DNA of 64,000 nucleotides from Flavobacterium sp. CF108 (GTDB lineage: Bacteria; Bacteroidota; Bacteroidia; Flavobacteriales; Flavobacteriaceae). Shown here piece by piece: positions 17,217 through 29,232 of the stretch (the stretch's first letter is position 1; each line of letters opens with the position of its first letter). A program made the translations under genes and the position numbers. The notes beneath the pieces are model-generated. The model was not told where the DNA came from and ran no database searches. It saw only the letters and a program-made list of their open reading frames with translations. The stretch is from contig NZ_FQWW01000002.1 in assembly GCF_900129795.1 (NCBI RefSeq), positions 496,001 through 560,000 of the forward strand, in the 5' to 3' direction.

Positions 17217-18326
17217 ATGAAAAAATATATCAATAAATTATTCTTACTTGGAAGTTTGGTTTTTTTAGCCGCTTCCTGTGAAACTGAAGGAACAGTAACG
17301 ACACTAAAATCAGTAAATTTTCCTTCCGGAATTGAGGTATCATCTAATACAATAGTACTTAAAGAAGAGACTTCAGACCAAGCCGCTTTACTGGTTTCTT
17401 ATCCAAAGGTAACTTTCCCAATTGCGGCGCCAGTGAGCTATGCCGTACAATTAGATTTGCCTACTGACATCAAAGGAAGCGAGGCATGGTCAAAAGCGAA
17501 ACGCGTTGAAGCCGGAGAAGATGTTTTAAGCAAATCATTTACCGGATTAGAATTAAATAAAATTGCTTTGGATTTAGGGATGAAACCTAATGTTCCGGGA
17601 GAATTAGTAATTCGTGTAGAAGCTTCAATGGATCATAGAACATATTCAAATCCTGTTACAATAACAGTAACACCATACTTGAAAACGGTTGTTTTTGGAG
17701 AAATCTATATGCCGGGAAGTTATCAGGGATGGGATGTAGGAACAGCAGCAGCATTAACCGAAATTCAATTAGGAGTTTATCAAGGTTACATGACTGTGGC
17801 AGAAGGTGCAGGTCCTGGATTTAAATTAAATAAAGGAAGAAACTGGGCACAATTCTACGGTGCAGGAGCAACAAATAATGATTTGAAAAACATGAGCGAT
17901 ACTGATTTTGTGCTTCCGGGTGCAGGTTCATATCAAATCAAAGTAAATACAAATACATTAAAATGGTCTCAGACTCCTTATGCTTGGGGAATTGTTGGGC
18001 CAGCATCTGCAACAGCAGAACAAACGGCCGGTGATCCTAATTATGGATGGAATCATTCTGTACCAATGTCTTACGATCACATAACAAAAACATGGAAGAT
18101 AACGGCAAATTTACTAGCGGGTGCTTTAAAATTCCGATTGAATGATGCATGGACTGTGAATTACGGACCGGCAGATGCTTCAACAAACATCGTTAATCTT
18201 GATAATGGCGGAGCTTACACCATTGGCGAAGCCGGAACTTATGAAGTTACCTTTAAAATTGTTGAAACAGATCCGGCAAGTACGGGTTATCCAGCAACTG
18301 CAATAACTTCTATCGTTAAAAAATAA
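17217..18326 (+). CDS. SusE/SusF-like outer-membrane starch-binding lipoprotein
   Basis: The start is ATG 17217, which gives a short lipoprotein signal (LVFLAASC); the in-frame codon at 17166 lies inside susD and was rejected. The product is about 369 residues. It has an N-terminal Ig-like SusE domain (about 25-160) and two carbohydrate-binding repeats beginning FGEIYMPGSYQGWDVG and WGIVGPASA, each with aromatic residues typical of starch-binding surfaces. It holds alpha-glucans at the cell surface and has no catalytic residues. It is part of the susCD operon. Confidence 0.85.
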   Translation: MKKYINKLFLLGSLVFLAASCETEGTVTTLKSVNFPSGIEVSSNTIVLKEETSDQAALLVSYPKVTFPIAAPVSYAVQLDLPTDIKGSEAWSKAKRVEAGEDVLSKSFTGLELNKIALDLGMKPNVPGELVIRVEASMDHRTYSNPVTITVTPYLKTVVFGEIYMPGSYQGWDVGTAAALTEIQLGVYQGYMTVAEGAGPGFKLNKGRNWAQFYGAGATNNDLKNMSDTDFVLPGAGSYQIKVNTNTLKWSQTPYAWGIVGPASATAEQTAGDPNYGWNHSVPMSYDHITKTWKITANLLAGALKFRLNDAWTVNYGPADASTNIVNLDNGGAYTIGEAGTYEVTFKIVETDPASTGYPATAITSIVKK

Positions 18327-18356
18327 CAAAAATTAAGTTTAGTTTGGTTTGAGTTT

Positions 18357-18384
18357 ACCTGTCTTTTTACTTCGAAAGGCAGGT
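18357..18384 (+). other. Hairpin between the SusE/F-like gene and the GH13 gene
   Basis: Arms ACCTGTCTTT / AAAGGCAGGT pair with one G-T and have a short loop. No T run follows, so it may attenuate or stabilise transcript segments rather than end transcription. Confidence 0.45.
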
Positions 18385-18414
18385 TACTTCTCAATCATTT
18401 AAAATATAAAAATT

Positions 18415-19800
18415 ATGAAATTTAATATAAAATTTGTTTACGCATTACTGTTGGCCGTAGCATTTGTTTCGTGCAGTTCTTCTGACGATGATTCAGAAAA
18501 AACTCCCGAATCTCCATATACACAATATGGCGCTCCATTTGAAAAAATGCCAAAAAAAGAAGATGCAATAATTTATCAGGTAAACATTCGTGCCTTTAGT
18601 CAGGCCGGAACACTAAAAGGAGTTCAGGACAGACTTTCTCAAATTCAGGAATTGGGAGCAAATGTTATTTATTTAATGCCTGTTTTCCCTGTTGGAAAAG
18701 AAAGAGCTTCTGGCGAATTAGGTTCTCCTTACGCTGTAAAAGACTATAAAGCCGTAAATCCGGATTTTGGAACTTTACAAGATCTTCAAACATTAGTTGA
18801 AGAAGCACACAAAAAAAACATGGCTGTTGTTTTAGACTGGGTTGCCAATCATACAGCTTGGGACAATGCATGGATTACACAGCATAAAAACTGGTACCAG
18901 CAAGATGCTGCCGGAAACATTATAATTCCGCCGGGAACAAATTATAATGATGTAGCGCAGTTAAATTTCGACAATACGGAGATGAAAGATGCAATGATTG
19001 ATGCTATGTCTTATTGGGTTTACAACGCAAATATAGACGGTTTTAGATGTGATTATGCTGATTTTGTACCGAATAATTTCTGGGCAGATGCCATTACAAA
19101 ATTGAGAAAAATCAAGAAAAACCAATCTATTTTAATGCTTGCCGAAGGTTCAAAATATAACCACTTCGCTTCTGGTTTTGATTATACATTTGGATTTAAT
19201 TTCTTCAGTACTTTAGAAAAACTTTTCAAAGAAAACAAACCAGCAACTACAATTCAGGATTCGAATGCAACAGAATATGCAAACAATTATAATCCAGAAA
19301 ATAGAATAGTTAGATACACAAGCAATCACGACGTTAACCTTTCAGATGGAACTCCGTTGGAACTTTTTGGAGGTAAAAAAGGATCAATTGCCACTTTTGT
19401 TGTCGCTGCTTATTTAAAATCTGTTCCAATGATATATAACGGACAAGAAATTGGATACGCTCAAAGATTAAATTACTTCGCAAAAACGCCAATTGACTGG
19501 TCAACTGCAGATAATGAAATGCTTGCTGAATACAAAAAAATCATTGCCTTTAGAAATACAAGCAACGCTATTAAAACAGGAACTTTTACAGGATACAGCA
19601 CCAATTCAGTAAGTGCATTTACAATGATAAAAGATTCGGAAAAAGTTTTTGTACTTTCTAATTTAACAGATGCAACAGTAAAACATCTTGTTCCGTCGAC
19701 TTTAAAAGGAAACTGGAAAGACGCTTTTACAGGAGCAGCAGTTACTGTTGGTGCAGAAATAACATTACAGCCTTTTCAATATATAGTATTGAAAAATTAA
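18415..19800 (+). CDS. GH13 alpha-amylase-family lipoprotein (SusG-like)
   Basis: This 461-residue protein has a lipobox ending at Cys20 (AFVSC) followed by SSSDDD, a tail that suits surface export of Bacteroidota lipoproteins. All four GH13 signature regions are intact: region I DWVANH (Asp141-His146), region II GFRCDYA (nucleophile Asp213), region III MLAEG (acid/base Glu244) and region IV TSNHD (Asp306). It cleaves alpha-1,4-glucans to oligosaccharides for import by SusCD. It is a compact catalytic domain without the inserted CBM58 of Bacteroides SusG, and is in the sus operon. Confidence 0.93.
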   Translation: MKFNIKFVYALLLAVAFVSCSSSDDDSEKTPESPYTQYGAPFEKMPKKEDAIIYQVNIRAFSQAGTLKGVQDRLSQIQELGANVIYLMPVFPVGKERASGELGSPYAVKDYKAVNPDFGTLQDLQTLVEEAHKKNMAVVLDWVANHTAWDNAWITQHKNWYQQDAAGNIIIPPGTNYNDVAQLNFDNTEMKDAMIDAMSYWVYNANIDGFRCDYADFVPNNFWADAITKLRKIKKNQSILMLAEGSKYNHFASGFDYTFGFNFFSTLEKLFKENKPATTIQDSNATEYANNYNPENRIVRYTSNHDVNLSDGTPLELFGGKKGSIATFVVAAYLKSVPMIYNGQEIGYAQRLNYFAKTPIDWSTADNEMLAEYKKIIAFRNTSNAIKTGTFTGYSTNSVSAFTMIKDSEKVFVLSNLTDATVKHLVPSTLKGNWKDAFTGAAVTVGAEITLQPFQYIVLKN

Positions 19801-19829
19801 TTCGAAAAAGCATCTTTAAATAAAATTAG

Positions 19830-22031
<2,202 letters not shown>

Positions 22032-22042
22032 ATTACTGAGTT

Positions 22043-22127
22043 TTTTTTGCCACGAATTGCACGAATTATCACGAATTAACAACGCAGATTAAAATTTGTG
22101 TTAATTCGTGCAATTCGCGGCGAAAAA
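22043..22127. repeat. Inverted repeat (TTTGCCACGAATT family)
   Basis: Arms TTTTTGCCACGAATTGCACG and its near-complement lie about 30 bp apart in the spacer between the GH97 gene and the large GH13 gene. The left arm follows a T run and may end the upstream transcript. Related copies lie at 25714-25858, 29932-30031 and 62803-62888. The rest of this 240-bp gap shows no gene. Confidence 0.75.
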
Positions 22128-22271
22128 ACTCATGCTCATTTCTGAGCAAAAATTACAACTTTACTACTTAAAAACTATTAACCACAAAATGTTTGTCAAA
22201 TTTAAAAACAATGCGAGTGAGAATGAATTTTAGTTAAGAAATGCTGACAAGCATGCAAAAAAACTACTATT

Positions 22272-25200
22272 ATGAAAATCAAAATTACCACTAGATTATT
22301 TCATATTACGAAAACACTAGTCTGTTTTCTATTATTATTTGCAAGTTCAGTTTATGCACAAGATCCGCCTCAATACGGAACGCCATTTGCAGGCGTACCA
22401 GATACACGAGATGTAAACATGTATCAGGTTCATATACGTCCGTTTAGTGCCAACGGGAATTTAGCCGGAGTAACCGCCCGATTAGATAATATAAAAGCAC
22501 TTGGTACTAATGTTATTTATTTAATGCCAATTTATCCGCACGGTACAGATTCCCGAAGTTCAGCTTCGCCTTATTGTATTAAAGATTTTAAAGCCGTAGG
22601 ATCAGAATATGGTTCTCTTGCTGATTTAAGAACTTTAGTTGATGGCGCTCACAGCCGCGGAATGGCCGTTATTTTGGATATTGCCATCAACGGAACTTCG
22701 TGGGATAATGTCTGGACCGTTTCGCATCCGGAATATTATAAACGAACTGGAACAACAATTCAGCAATTAGGAAACTTCTCTGATATTGCTGCACTTGATC
22801 TTAATAATTCAGCTACAAGAGCAGCTATAAAAGATGCAATGCGTTACTGGATTTTCGCAGCCAATATTGACGGATACCGCTGCGATTATGCCAATAATCC
22901 ACCTTTAGATTTTTGGTCAGAAGTGAATTCAAACCTTAGAGGAATTTCTTCTCATAATTTATTAATGTTAGCCGAAGGAGACAGACAAGAGAACTTTCAG
23001 GTTGGTTTTGACATGAATTATGGTGACAGATGGTTTCATAGCGGATTATATGATATTGCTAATGGAGGGCCTGTTTCTCAAAGACTTCAGGACCAGTCAA
23101 CATATGAATATGCTAAAGCAACTGGAAATCAGCAAATCGTTAGATACACTGGTAACCATGATACTTACACAAATGATGATGGCGTAAGAAGACCAATTAT
23201 TCCATTCAAAAGTCATAACGGAATCGTTGCTAATTTCTTAGTTTCGGCTTATATGAAAGGGGTTCCTTTTTTAATGAGCGGACAGGAAATCGACTACGAA
23301 CCAAAAACAGATTGGCCTTGGACAAATTTTAAATTCAACTGGTCACAAAATCCAACTGCCGCTGCAGATTTCGCCAAAATCTTAAATTTCAGAACGACAA
23401 GCGCAGCCATCAGACGCGGTGATTTAACGACGTATGCAAATGATGATATCAGCATTTTCACTAAAACATTAGGTACAGAAAAAGTTATTGTAATGTCGAA
23501 TTTGAGAAATGCTTCAAAATCGTATGTAATTCCGGCAGCTTTAGCAGGAACTTACGTAAATCCATATAACAATAATACCTCAGTAACTTTAACAACAGGC
23601 GCAACAAGAACATTTGCTGCTTACGAATATTTGGTTTTAACCAATACAAATGCTCCGGTTGTAGCTGTTACAGGAGTTTCTGTAAGTCCAACAACGGTAA
23701 CAGTTGGTTTAGGATCTACACAACAATTAAATGCTACAATTGCTCCGGCAAATGCAACAAACCAAAACTTAACCTGGACATCAAGCAATACCTCTGTTGC
23801 AACTGTAAATGCGTCAGGTTTAGTTACAGCTGTTGCAGCAGGAACAACAACAATTACTGTAAAAACGGTTGATGGAAACAAAACAGCAACTTCCGCTGTA
23901 ACTGTCGCTGCGATTCCAGTTTCTTCTATAGCAGTTTCGCCAACTACAGCGAGTTTGTATACAGGAAATACACAGCAGCTTTCAGCGACAATTTCGCCTG
24001 CAAATGCAACTAATAAAACAGTTACCTGGTCATCAAGTAATACTGCAATTGCAACCGTAAATTCAAGCGGACTTGTAACAGCAGTTTCTGCCGGAACAGC
24101 CACTATTACAGCCACTACACAAGATGGAAATAAAACAGCTTCGGCGACAATTACCGTAAATCCGAATACGAATTTTACAGTTAATTTCTATAAACCGTCA
24201 AACTGGGGAACAGGAATCAAAATTTATTACTGGAATGCTCTCCCAACAGGAGTTTTAGCAGCTGTAAACTGGCCGGGCGTAAATATGACCGATGCAGGAA
24301 ATGGATGGTACAGCTACACATTTACAAATGTAACGTCAACTAATTTAATTTTTAACGACGGAACCAACCAAACTGCCGATTTAAGCCGAAACAAAACAGG
24401 CTGGTACATGAATACGACTTGGTACGATTCAAATCCGGGAACTGTTGTTGCGGTTACAAGCGTAACTTTATCACCAACAACTTCAACATTATTGGTTGGC
24501 GCAACACAGCAATTAACTCCAACTGTTAATCCTTCAAATGCGACGAATAAAGCGGTAACTTATAGTTCAAGTAATACAGCTGTTGCAACAGTAAACAGTT
24601 CAGGTTTGGTAACTGCTGTCACTGCAGGTTCTGCAACAATTACGGTTACAACTCAGGATGGGGCAAAAACAGCGACTTGTGCCGTTACGGTAAATGCATC
24701 AAATGTTGCGGTTACAAGTGTGAGTTTGAGTCCGAGTTCTGCATCATTATCAGTTGGTGGAACGCAGCAATTAACGCCAACAATTCTTCCTGCAAACGCA
24801 ACAAACAAATCTGTAAATTATAGTTCAAGCAACACAGCTGTGGCAACTGTAAATAGTTCTGGTTTAGTAACTGCTGTTGCAAATGGAACAGCAACAATTA
24901 CAGTTACAACTGTTGACGGAAACAAAACAAGTACATGTGCCGTAACAGTTTCAACTTCAACGGGAGGAAATTATTATACCATCAAAAACAGATGGACTGG
25001 CGCTTATTTATCTGATACCGGAGCAAATGTTGGTTATGGAACTACGGTTTCTGGTAACAGCTACAAATGGCAGAAAATAGCTATTGATGCCACGTATTTC
25101 GTTCTTAAAAATGTGGCAACTGGTGAACTAATGAATATTGAAAACCAAACCGGAACAGTTCAATCTAATATAACTGATACCACTTTCTGGAGCGCGCAAT

Positions 25201-25643
25201 GGTCTAGCGATTATATCGACGGAACTTGGGTTCGCTTAAGAAACAGATGGCAGACTGGAAATATTATTCATGTTGAAAACCAAACGGGTTCTGCACAATA
25301 CGGAAATTCGCAAGACGGATGGTACAGCGCGCAATGGCAATTAGAACCAACTACAGTTGGAACAGGAAAATCTGCCTTAACAATTAATGAAGTTTCAGAA
25401 ACCGAAAAAGTAATTGGTATTTATCCAAATCCGGCAACGAATAATGAATTTCATGTTTTATTGCCAGAATTAGAAAATGGAGATTCTACTGCAATTTCAG
25501 TTTCAGACATGAACGGAAGAATGGTTTTATCTGAAAGACTTTCAACTTCAGGAAAAATCGATCACCGTTTAGCTTCGGGAATTTATATTGTAAATATTGT
25601 TTCTAAAGATTTTAAAGTGACTAAAAAACTAATCGTTAAATAA
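22272..25643 (+). CDS. Large multidomain GH13 protein with BIG2, starch-binding and ricin-type domains, T9SS-secreted
   Basis: The 1123 residues comprise a signal peptide (1-30, ending VYAQ), a GH13 domain (about 35-455), two BIG2 Ig-like domains (about 460-628), a CBM25/26-like starch-binding module (about 633-722), two more BIG2 domains (about 728-890), a ricin-type beta-trefoil-like region (about 895-1035) and a T9SS sorting domain (IYPNPATNNEFHV...). Region II (GYRCDYA, Asp205), region III (MLAEG, Glu235) and region IV (TGNHD, Asp297) are intact. Region I reads DIAING (136-141), so the histidine of the usual NH pair is glycine. It is a secreted starch-attacking enzyme or binder at the end of the sus locus, likely with its own transcript. 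Confidence 0.9.
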   Translation: MKIKITTRLFHITKTLVCFLLLFASSVYAQDPPQYGTPFAGVPDTRDVNMYQVHIRPFSANGNLAGVTARLDNIKALGTNVIYLMPIYPHGTDSRSSASPYCIKDFKAVGSEYGSLADLRTLVDGAHSRGMAVILDIAINGTSWDNVWTVSHPEYYKRTGTTIQQLGNFSDIAALDLNNSATRAAIKDAMRYWIFAANIDGYRCDYANNPPLDFWSEVNSNLRGISSHNLLMLAEGDRQENFQVGFDMNYGDRWFHSGLYDIANGGPVSQRLQDQSTYEYAKATGNQQIVRYTGNHDTYTNDDGVRRPIIPFKSHNGIVANFLVSAYMKGVPFLMSGQEIDYEPKTDWPWTNFKFNWSQNPTAAADFAKILNFRTTSAAIRRGDLTTYANDDISIFTKTLGTEKVIVMSNLRNASKSYVIPAALAGTYVNPYNNNTSVTLTTGATRTFAAYEYLVLTNTNAPVVAVTGVSVSPTTVTVGLGSTQQLNATIAPANATNQNLTWTSSNTSVATVNASGLVTAVAAGTTTITVKTVDGNKTATSAVTVAAIPVSSIAVSPTTASLYTGNTQQLSATISPANATNKTVTWSSSNTAIATVNSSGLVTAVSAGTATITATTQDGNKTASATITVNPNTNFTVNFYKPSNWGTGIKIYYWNALPTGVLAAVNWPGVNMTDAGNGWYSYTFTNVTSTNLIFNDGTNQTADLSRNKTGWYMNTTWYDSNPGTVVAVTSVTLSPTTSTLLVGATQQLTPTVNPSNATNKAVTYSSSNTAVATVNSSGLVTAVTAGSATITVTTQDGAKTATCAVTVNASNVAVTSVSLSPSSASLSVGGTQQLTPTILPANATNKSVNYSSSNTAVATVNSSGLVTAVANGTATITVTTVDGNKTSTCAVTVSTSTGGNYYTIKNRWTGAYLSDTGANVGYGTTVSGNSYKWQKIAIDATYFVLKNVATGELMNIENQTGTVQSNITDTTFWSAQWSSDYIDGTWVRLRNRWQTGNIIHVENQTGSAQYGNSQDGWYSAQWQLEPTTVGTGKSALTINEVSETEKVIGIYPNPATNNEFHVLLPELENGDSTAISVSDMNGRMVLSERLSTSGKIDHRLASGIYIVNIVSKDFKVTKKLIVK

Positions 25644-25664
25644 TTCTGTTTTAGATTAAAACTT

Positions 25665-25699
25665 AAATGGCGTATGAGATTTTCATACGCCATTTTTTA
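25665..25699 (+). terminator. Rho-independent terminator after the large GH13 gene
   Basis: The stem AAATGGCGTATGA / TCATACGCCATTT is followed by a T run. It ends the glucan utilisation locus. Confidence 0.85.
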
Positions 25700-25713
25700 T
25701 TCTATTTTATTTT

Positions 25714-25858
25714 GCCACGAATTTCACAAATTCACACTAATTTTTTTTTGCCACAGATTAAAAGGATTTAAATGATTTTTTTAATCCTCATAATCCTTTT
25801 AATCTGTGGCAAAAAATTTTAAAATAAATTCGTGCTAATTCGTGAAATTCGTGGCAAA
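25714..25858. repeat. Nested inverted repeats, 145 bp
   Basis: Outer arms begin GCCACGAATTTCAC and end in the complement (25714-25743 and 25827-25855). An inner pair built on GCCACAGATTAAAAGGATT fills the loop (25750-25810). The two belong to different palindrome families, so one appears inserted in the other. It lies just before the end of mfd. Confidence 0.8.
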
Positions 25859-25866
25859 CTTTATAT

Positions 25867-28800
25867 TTACTCTCCCAACAATTCCATCAACTCCAAAGCT
25901 CTTTTAGTAGATTTTACATTTTCAAAAGTCAATAAAAGCCGCAAACCATTTGGAGTTTGTTTTTCTTTCATTGTGCAAAGATTACTGTGTGTCTGCACAA
26001 ATTTTATCATTTTATGAAAACGCTTGGATTGGTAATAATCAGATTGTTGATCTGAAACGAAATAACCAATCATTTTTCCTTTTTTCATAACCAGTTTTTC
26101 AATACCAACGGCTGTTGCAATCCATTTGATGCGAATACTGTTCATCAACGCATTGGCACGCGGAGGCATTGGACCAAAACGGTCAATTAATTTATTTTGG
26201 AAAATAACCAGTTCTGTTTCATTTTTTACAGAACCCAATTCGTTATATAAACTCAAACGTTCTGTTACATTATTGATATATTCATCAGAAAACAACAATT
26301 CAAAATCAGTATCAATTTGTAAATCTTTTACGTATTCTTTTGTTTCAATATCGTTCTCTTCCGGATACAAGTCCTTGAATTCGTTTTCCTTCAATTCTTC
26401 GATGGCTTCATTCATAATTTTTTGGTACGTATCAAAACCAATTTCATTAATGAAACCGCTTTGTTCGCCTCCTAATAAATCTCCAGCACCACGAATTTCA
26501 AGATCCTTCATCGCAATATTGAAACCGCTTCCTAATTCGCTGAATTGTTCCAATGCCTGAATACGTTTTCTTGCATCTTCAGTCATTGAAGAATACGGCG
26601 GACAGATGAAATAACAAAATGCTTTTTTGTTGCTTCGTCCTACACGTCCTCGCATTTGATGTAAATCAGACAATCCAAAATTATTGGCGTTGTTGATGAA
26701 AATCGTGTTGGCATTTGGAACGTCCAAACCACTTTCGATAATTGTGGTTGCTACCAAAACATCAAAATCTCCATTCATAAAACCTAACATCAAATCCTCC
26801 AGTTTTGCGCCGTCCATTTGTCCGTGGCCAATCCCGACTCTCGCATTTGGAACCAAACGCTGAATCATTCCGGCCACTTCTTTTATATTTTCGATTCTAT
26901 TATTGATAAAGAAAACTTGTCCGTTTCTTTGAATTTCATACGAAATTGCATCACGAATTATCTCTTCATTAAAACCAACAACATTCGTTTCAATCGGATA
27001 TCTATTTGGCGGAGGCGTTGTAATTACAGATAAATCTCTTGCCGCCATTAACGAAAACTGAAGCGTTCTCGGAATTGGCGTCGCTGTTAATGTCAACGTA
27101 TCAACATTGGCAGCAATGGTTTTTAATTTATCTTTTACGTTAACTCCAAACTTTTGTTCCTCATCAACAATCAATAAACCTAAGTCTTTAAAAACGACAT
27201 TTTTATTTACTAATTGATGCGTTCCAATTACAATATCGAGTTTTCCTTCGGCTAAATCTTTTAAAGTCTGCGTTTTTTGTTTTGCCGTTCTAAATCGGTT
27301 TAAGTAACCAACAGAAACCGGCATATCTTTTAATCTTTCGGTAAAAGTTCTATAATGTTGATATGCTAAAATAGTCGTTGGAACCAAAACTGCGACTTGT
27401 TTACTGTTATCAACCGCTTTAAAAGCGGCACGAATTGCAACCTCCGTTTTTCCGAAACCAACATCACCGCAAACCAAACGATCCATTGGGCGATCGCTTT
27501 CCATGTCGGCTTTTACTTCTTGTGTCGATTTGGTTTGATCCGGTGTGTCTTCATAAATAAACGAACTTTCTAATTCGTTTTGAAGATAACTATCCGGCGC
27601 AAACTGAAAACCTTTCTCTAAACGACGTTTTGCATACAACTGAATCAAGTTGAAGGCAATATGTTTGACGCGCGCTTTGGTTTTTTGTTTTAAAATTTTC
27701 CAGGCGTTCGATCCTAATTTATAGATTTTCGGAGGCGTTCCGTCTTTTCCGTTGTATTTTGAAATTTTATGAAGCGAGTGAATGCTCACATAAACAATAT
27801 CATTATCGGCATAAACCAGTTTTATAGCTTCCTGTGTTTTGCCTTCCACCTGAATTTTCTGCAAGCCGCCAAACTTTCCAATTCCGTGATCGATATGCGT
27901 TACATAATCGCCGACAGAAAGTGCGGTTAATTCTTTAAGCGTAATATTCTGCTTTTTAGAATATCCGTTTTTAATGTTGAATTTATGATAACGCTCAAAA
28001 ATCTGGTGATCTGTATAAGCCGTTATTTGATTTTCTTCATCAATAAAACCTTGATATAAAGGCAATACAATGGTATTATATTGCTTTCTGATATTTTCAG
28101 AATTCGCTTCATCTAAAGATTCAAAAATATCATGAAAACGTTTCGCCTGCGTTTCATTCGAACAGAACAAATAATTTTTATATCCGTTAAAATGATTGTC
28201 GCTCAAATTATTCAGCAATAAATCAAATTGTTTGTTGAAAGATGGCTGAGGCTGAATATGAAATTCGAATTTTTTAGTCGTTTTAAAAATTGGTTTTGAT
28301 GCCAATTCTACAATCGAAAAATCTAAAGCACGTTTGATAAACGAACTTTGGTTTAAAAATAATTGTTCCGGTGTGGCGTGTTTTATTTCTCCTGAAAGTT
28401 TTTCAAAAGCTTCTTCTGCCCTTGCAAATTGTTTGTCTAACTGACTAAAAAGTCCGTCGGTATTTTGAATAAATAATACCGTTTTCTCGGCAATATAATC
28501 TAAGAAACTTTCGCGGTTCTCCTGAAATATCTTGTTTTCGACATTCGGGATAATGGTGATTTTTTTATGTGTTTCGACAGATAACTGCGTTTCCACATCA
28601 AAACTTCTGATGCTGTCAACTTCATTTCCAAAGAATTCAATTCGATACGGATGATCGTTTGAAAAAGAAAAGACATCGACAATTCCCCCACGAACCGAAA
28701 ATTCGCCGGGTTCGGTAATAAAATCGACTCTTTTAAATTCGTATTCAAACAAAACTTCGTTGATAAAATCAATCGAAATTTTATCGTTTAAAGCGACTTT

Positions 28801-29232
28801 TAAAGTGTTTTTGTCTAATTGCTGACGTGTAACGACTTTCTCAAAAAGTGCTTCGGGATACGTAACAATTATTGCCGGTTTCTTTCTTGAATTTATTCGG
28901 TTTAAAACCTCAGCACGAAGCAAAACATTGGCATTGTCTGTTTCATCAACTTGATACGGACGACGAAATGAAGCGGGATAAAACAAAACGTCCTGTTCGC
29001 CAATCATTTGCTCCAGGTCGTTTAGGTAATACGCCGCTTCTTCTTTGTTGTCTAAAACAATCAAAAAAGGCAGTTCTGTTTTCTTAAAAACAGAGCGTAT
29101 TACAAAGGAAACTGCAGATCCAAGCAAACCCTGAAGGTGCATTTTTATCTGATTTCCTTCCAGTAAATTGGCTGCAATTTGCTCTGCTTTTGGCAAATTG
29201 TCGTATATCGTATATAAGGCGTTTTTACTCAA
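25867..29232 (-). CDS. mfd: Transcription-repair coupling factor Mfd
   Basis: This 1121-residue SF2 translocase removes stalled RNA polymerase and recruits UvrA to the template strand. Visible parts are the N-terminal UvrB-like region, the RNA-polymerase-interacting CarD-like domain near LSVGDYVTHIDHGIGKFGG, Walker A DVGFGKTEVA, the DEEQ box in LLIVDEEQKFGV, motif TATPIPRTL, TTIIESGLDVPNANT, QMRGRVGRSNK and the C-terminal UvrA-binding domain. The start is a TTG (29232) that overlaps the stop of the upstream lipoprotein gene (GTTGAGTAA). An in-frame stop seven codons upstream excludes a longer form with a canonical start, and the next Met would remove conserved sequence. Confidence 0.97.
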   Translation of the reverse strand: MSKNALYTIYDNLPKAEQIAANLLEGNQIKMHLQGLLGSAVSFVIRSVFKKTELPFLIVLDNKEEAAYYLNDLEQMIGEQDVLFYPASFRRPYQVDETDNANVLLRAEVLNRINSRKKPAIIVTYPEALFEKVVTRQQLDKNTLKVALNDKISIDFINEVLFEYEFKRVDFITEPGEFSVRGGIVDVFSFSNDHPYRIEFFGNEVDSIRSFDVETQLSVETHKKITIIPNVENKIFQENRESFLDYIAEKTVLFIQNTDGLFSQLDKQFARAEEAFEKLSGEIKHATPEQLFLNQSSFIKRALDFSIVELASKPIFKTTKKFEFHIQPQPSFNKQFDLLLNNLSDNHFNGYKNYLFCSNETQAKRFHDIFESLDEANSENIRKQYNTIVLPLYQGFIDEENQITAYTDHQIFERYHKFNIKNGYSKKQNITLKELTALSVGDYVTHIDHGIGKFGGLQKIQVEGKTQEAIKLVYADNDIVYVSIHSLHKISKYNGKDGTPPKIYKLGSNAWKILKQKTKARVKHIAFNLIQLYAKRRLEKGFQFAPDSYLQNELESSFIYEDTPDQTKSTQEVKADMESDRPMDRLVCGDVGFGKTEVAIRAAFKAVDNSKQVAVLVPTTILAYQHYRTFTERLKDMPVSVGYLNRFRTAKQKTQTLKDLAEGKLDIVIGTHQLVNKNVVFKDLGLLIVDEEQKFGVNVKDKLKTIAANVDTLTLTATPIPRTLQFSLMAARDLSVITTPPPNRYPIETNVVGFNEEIIRDAISYEIQRNGQVFFINNRIENIKEVAGMIQRLVPNARVGIGHGQMDGAKLEDLMLGFMNGDFDVLVATTIIESGLDVPNANTIFINNANNFGLSDLHQMRGRVGRSNKKAFCYFICPPYSSMTEDARKRIQALEQFSELGSGFNIAMKDLEIRGAGDLLGGEQSGFINEIGFDTYQKIMNEAIEELKENEFKDLYPEENDIETKEYVKDLQIDTDFELLFSDEYINNVTERLSLYNELGSVKNETELVIFQNKLIDRFGPMPPRANALMNSIRIKWIATAVGIEKLVMKKGKMIGYFVSDQQSDYYQSKRFHKMIKFVQTHSNLCTMKEKQTPNGLRLLLTFENVKSTKRALELMELLGE

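Noticed and set aside
23621..24115. Long minus-strand open frame opposite the BIG2 repeats
   Set aside because: It is the antisense shadow of repetitive Thr/Ala/Val-rich coding sequence and shows low-complexity valine/alanine composition.
23650..24950. Periodic repeats that could suggest a CRISPR or satellite array
   Set aside because: The period is about 240 bp and in frame, encoding four BIG2 Ig-like domains split by a starch-binding module; there are no short identical repeats with unique spacers.
26126..26560. Plus-strand 144-codon frame within mfd
   Set aside because: It is antisense to conserved Mfd helicase motifs and has no family features of its own.
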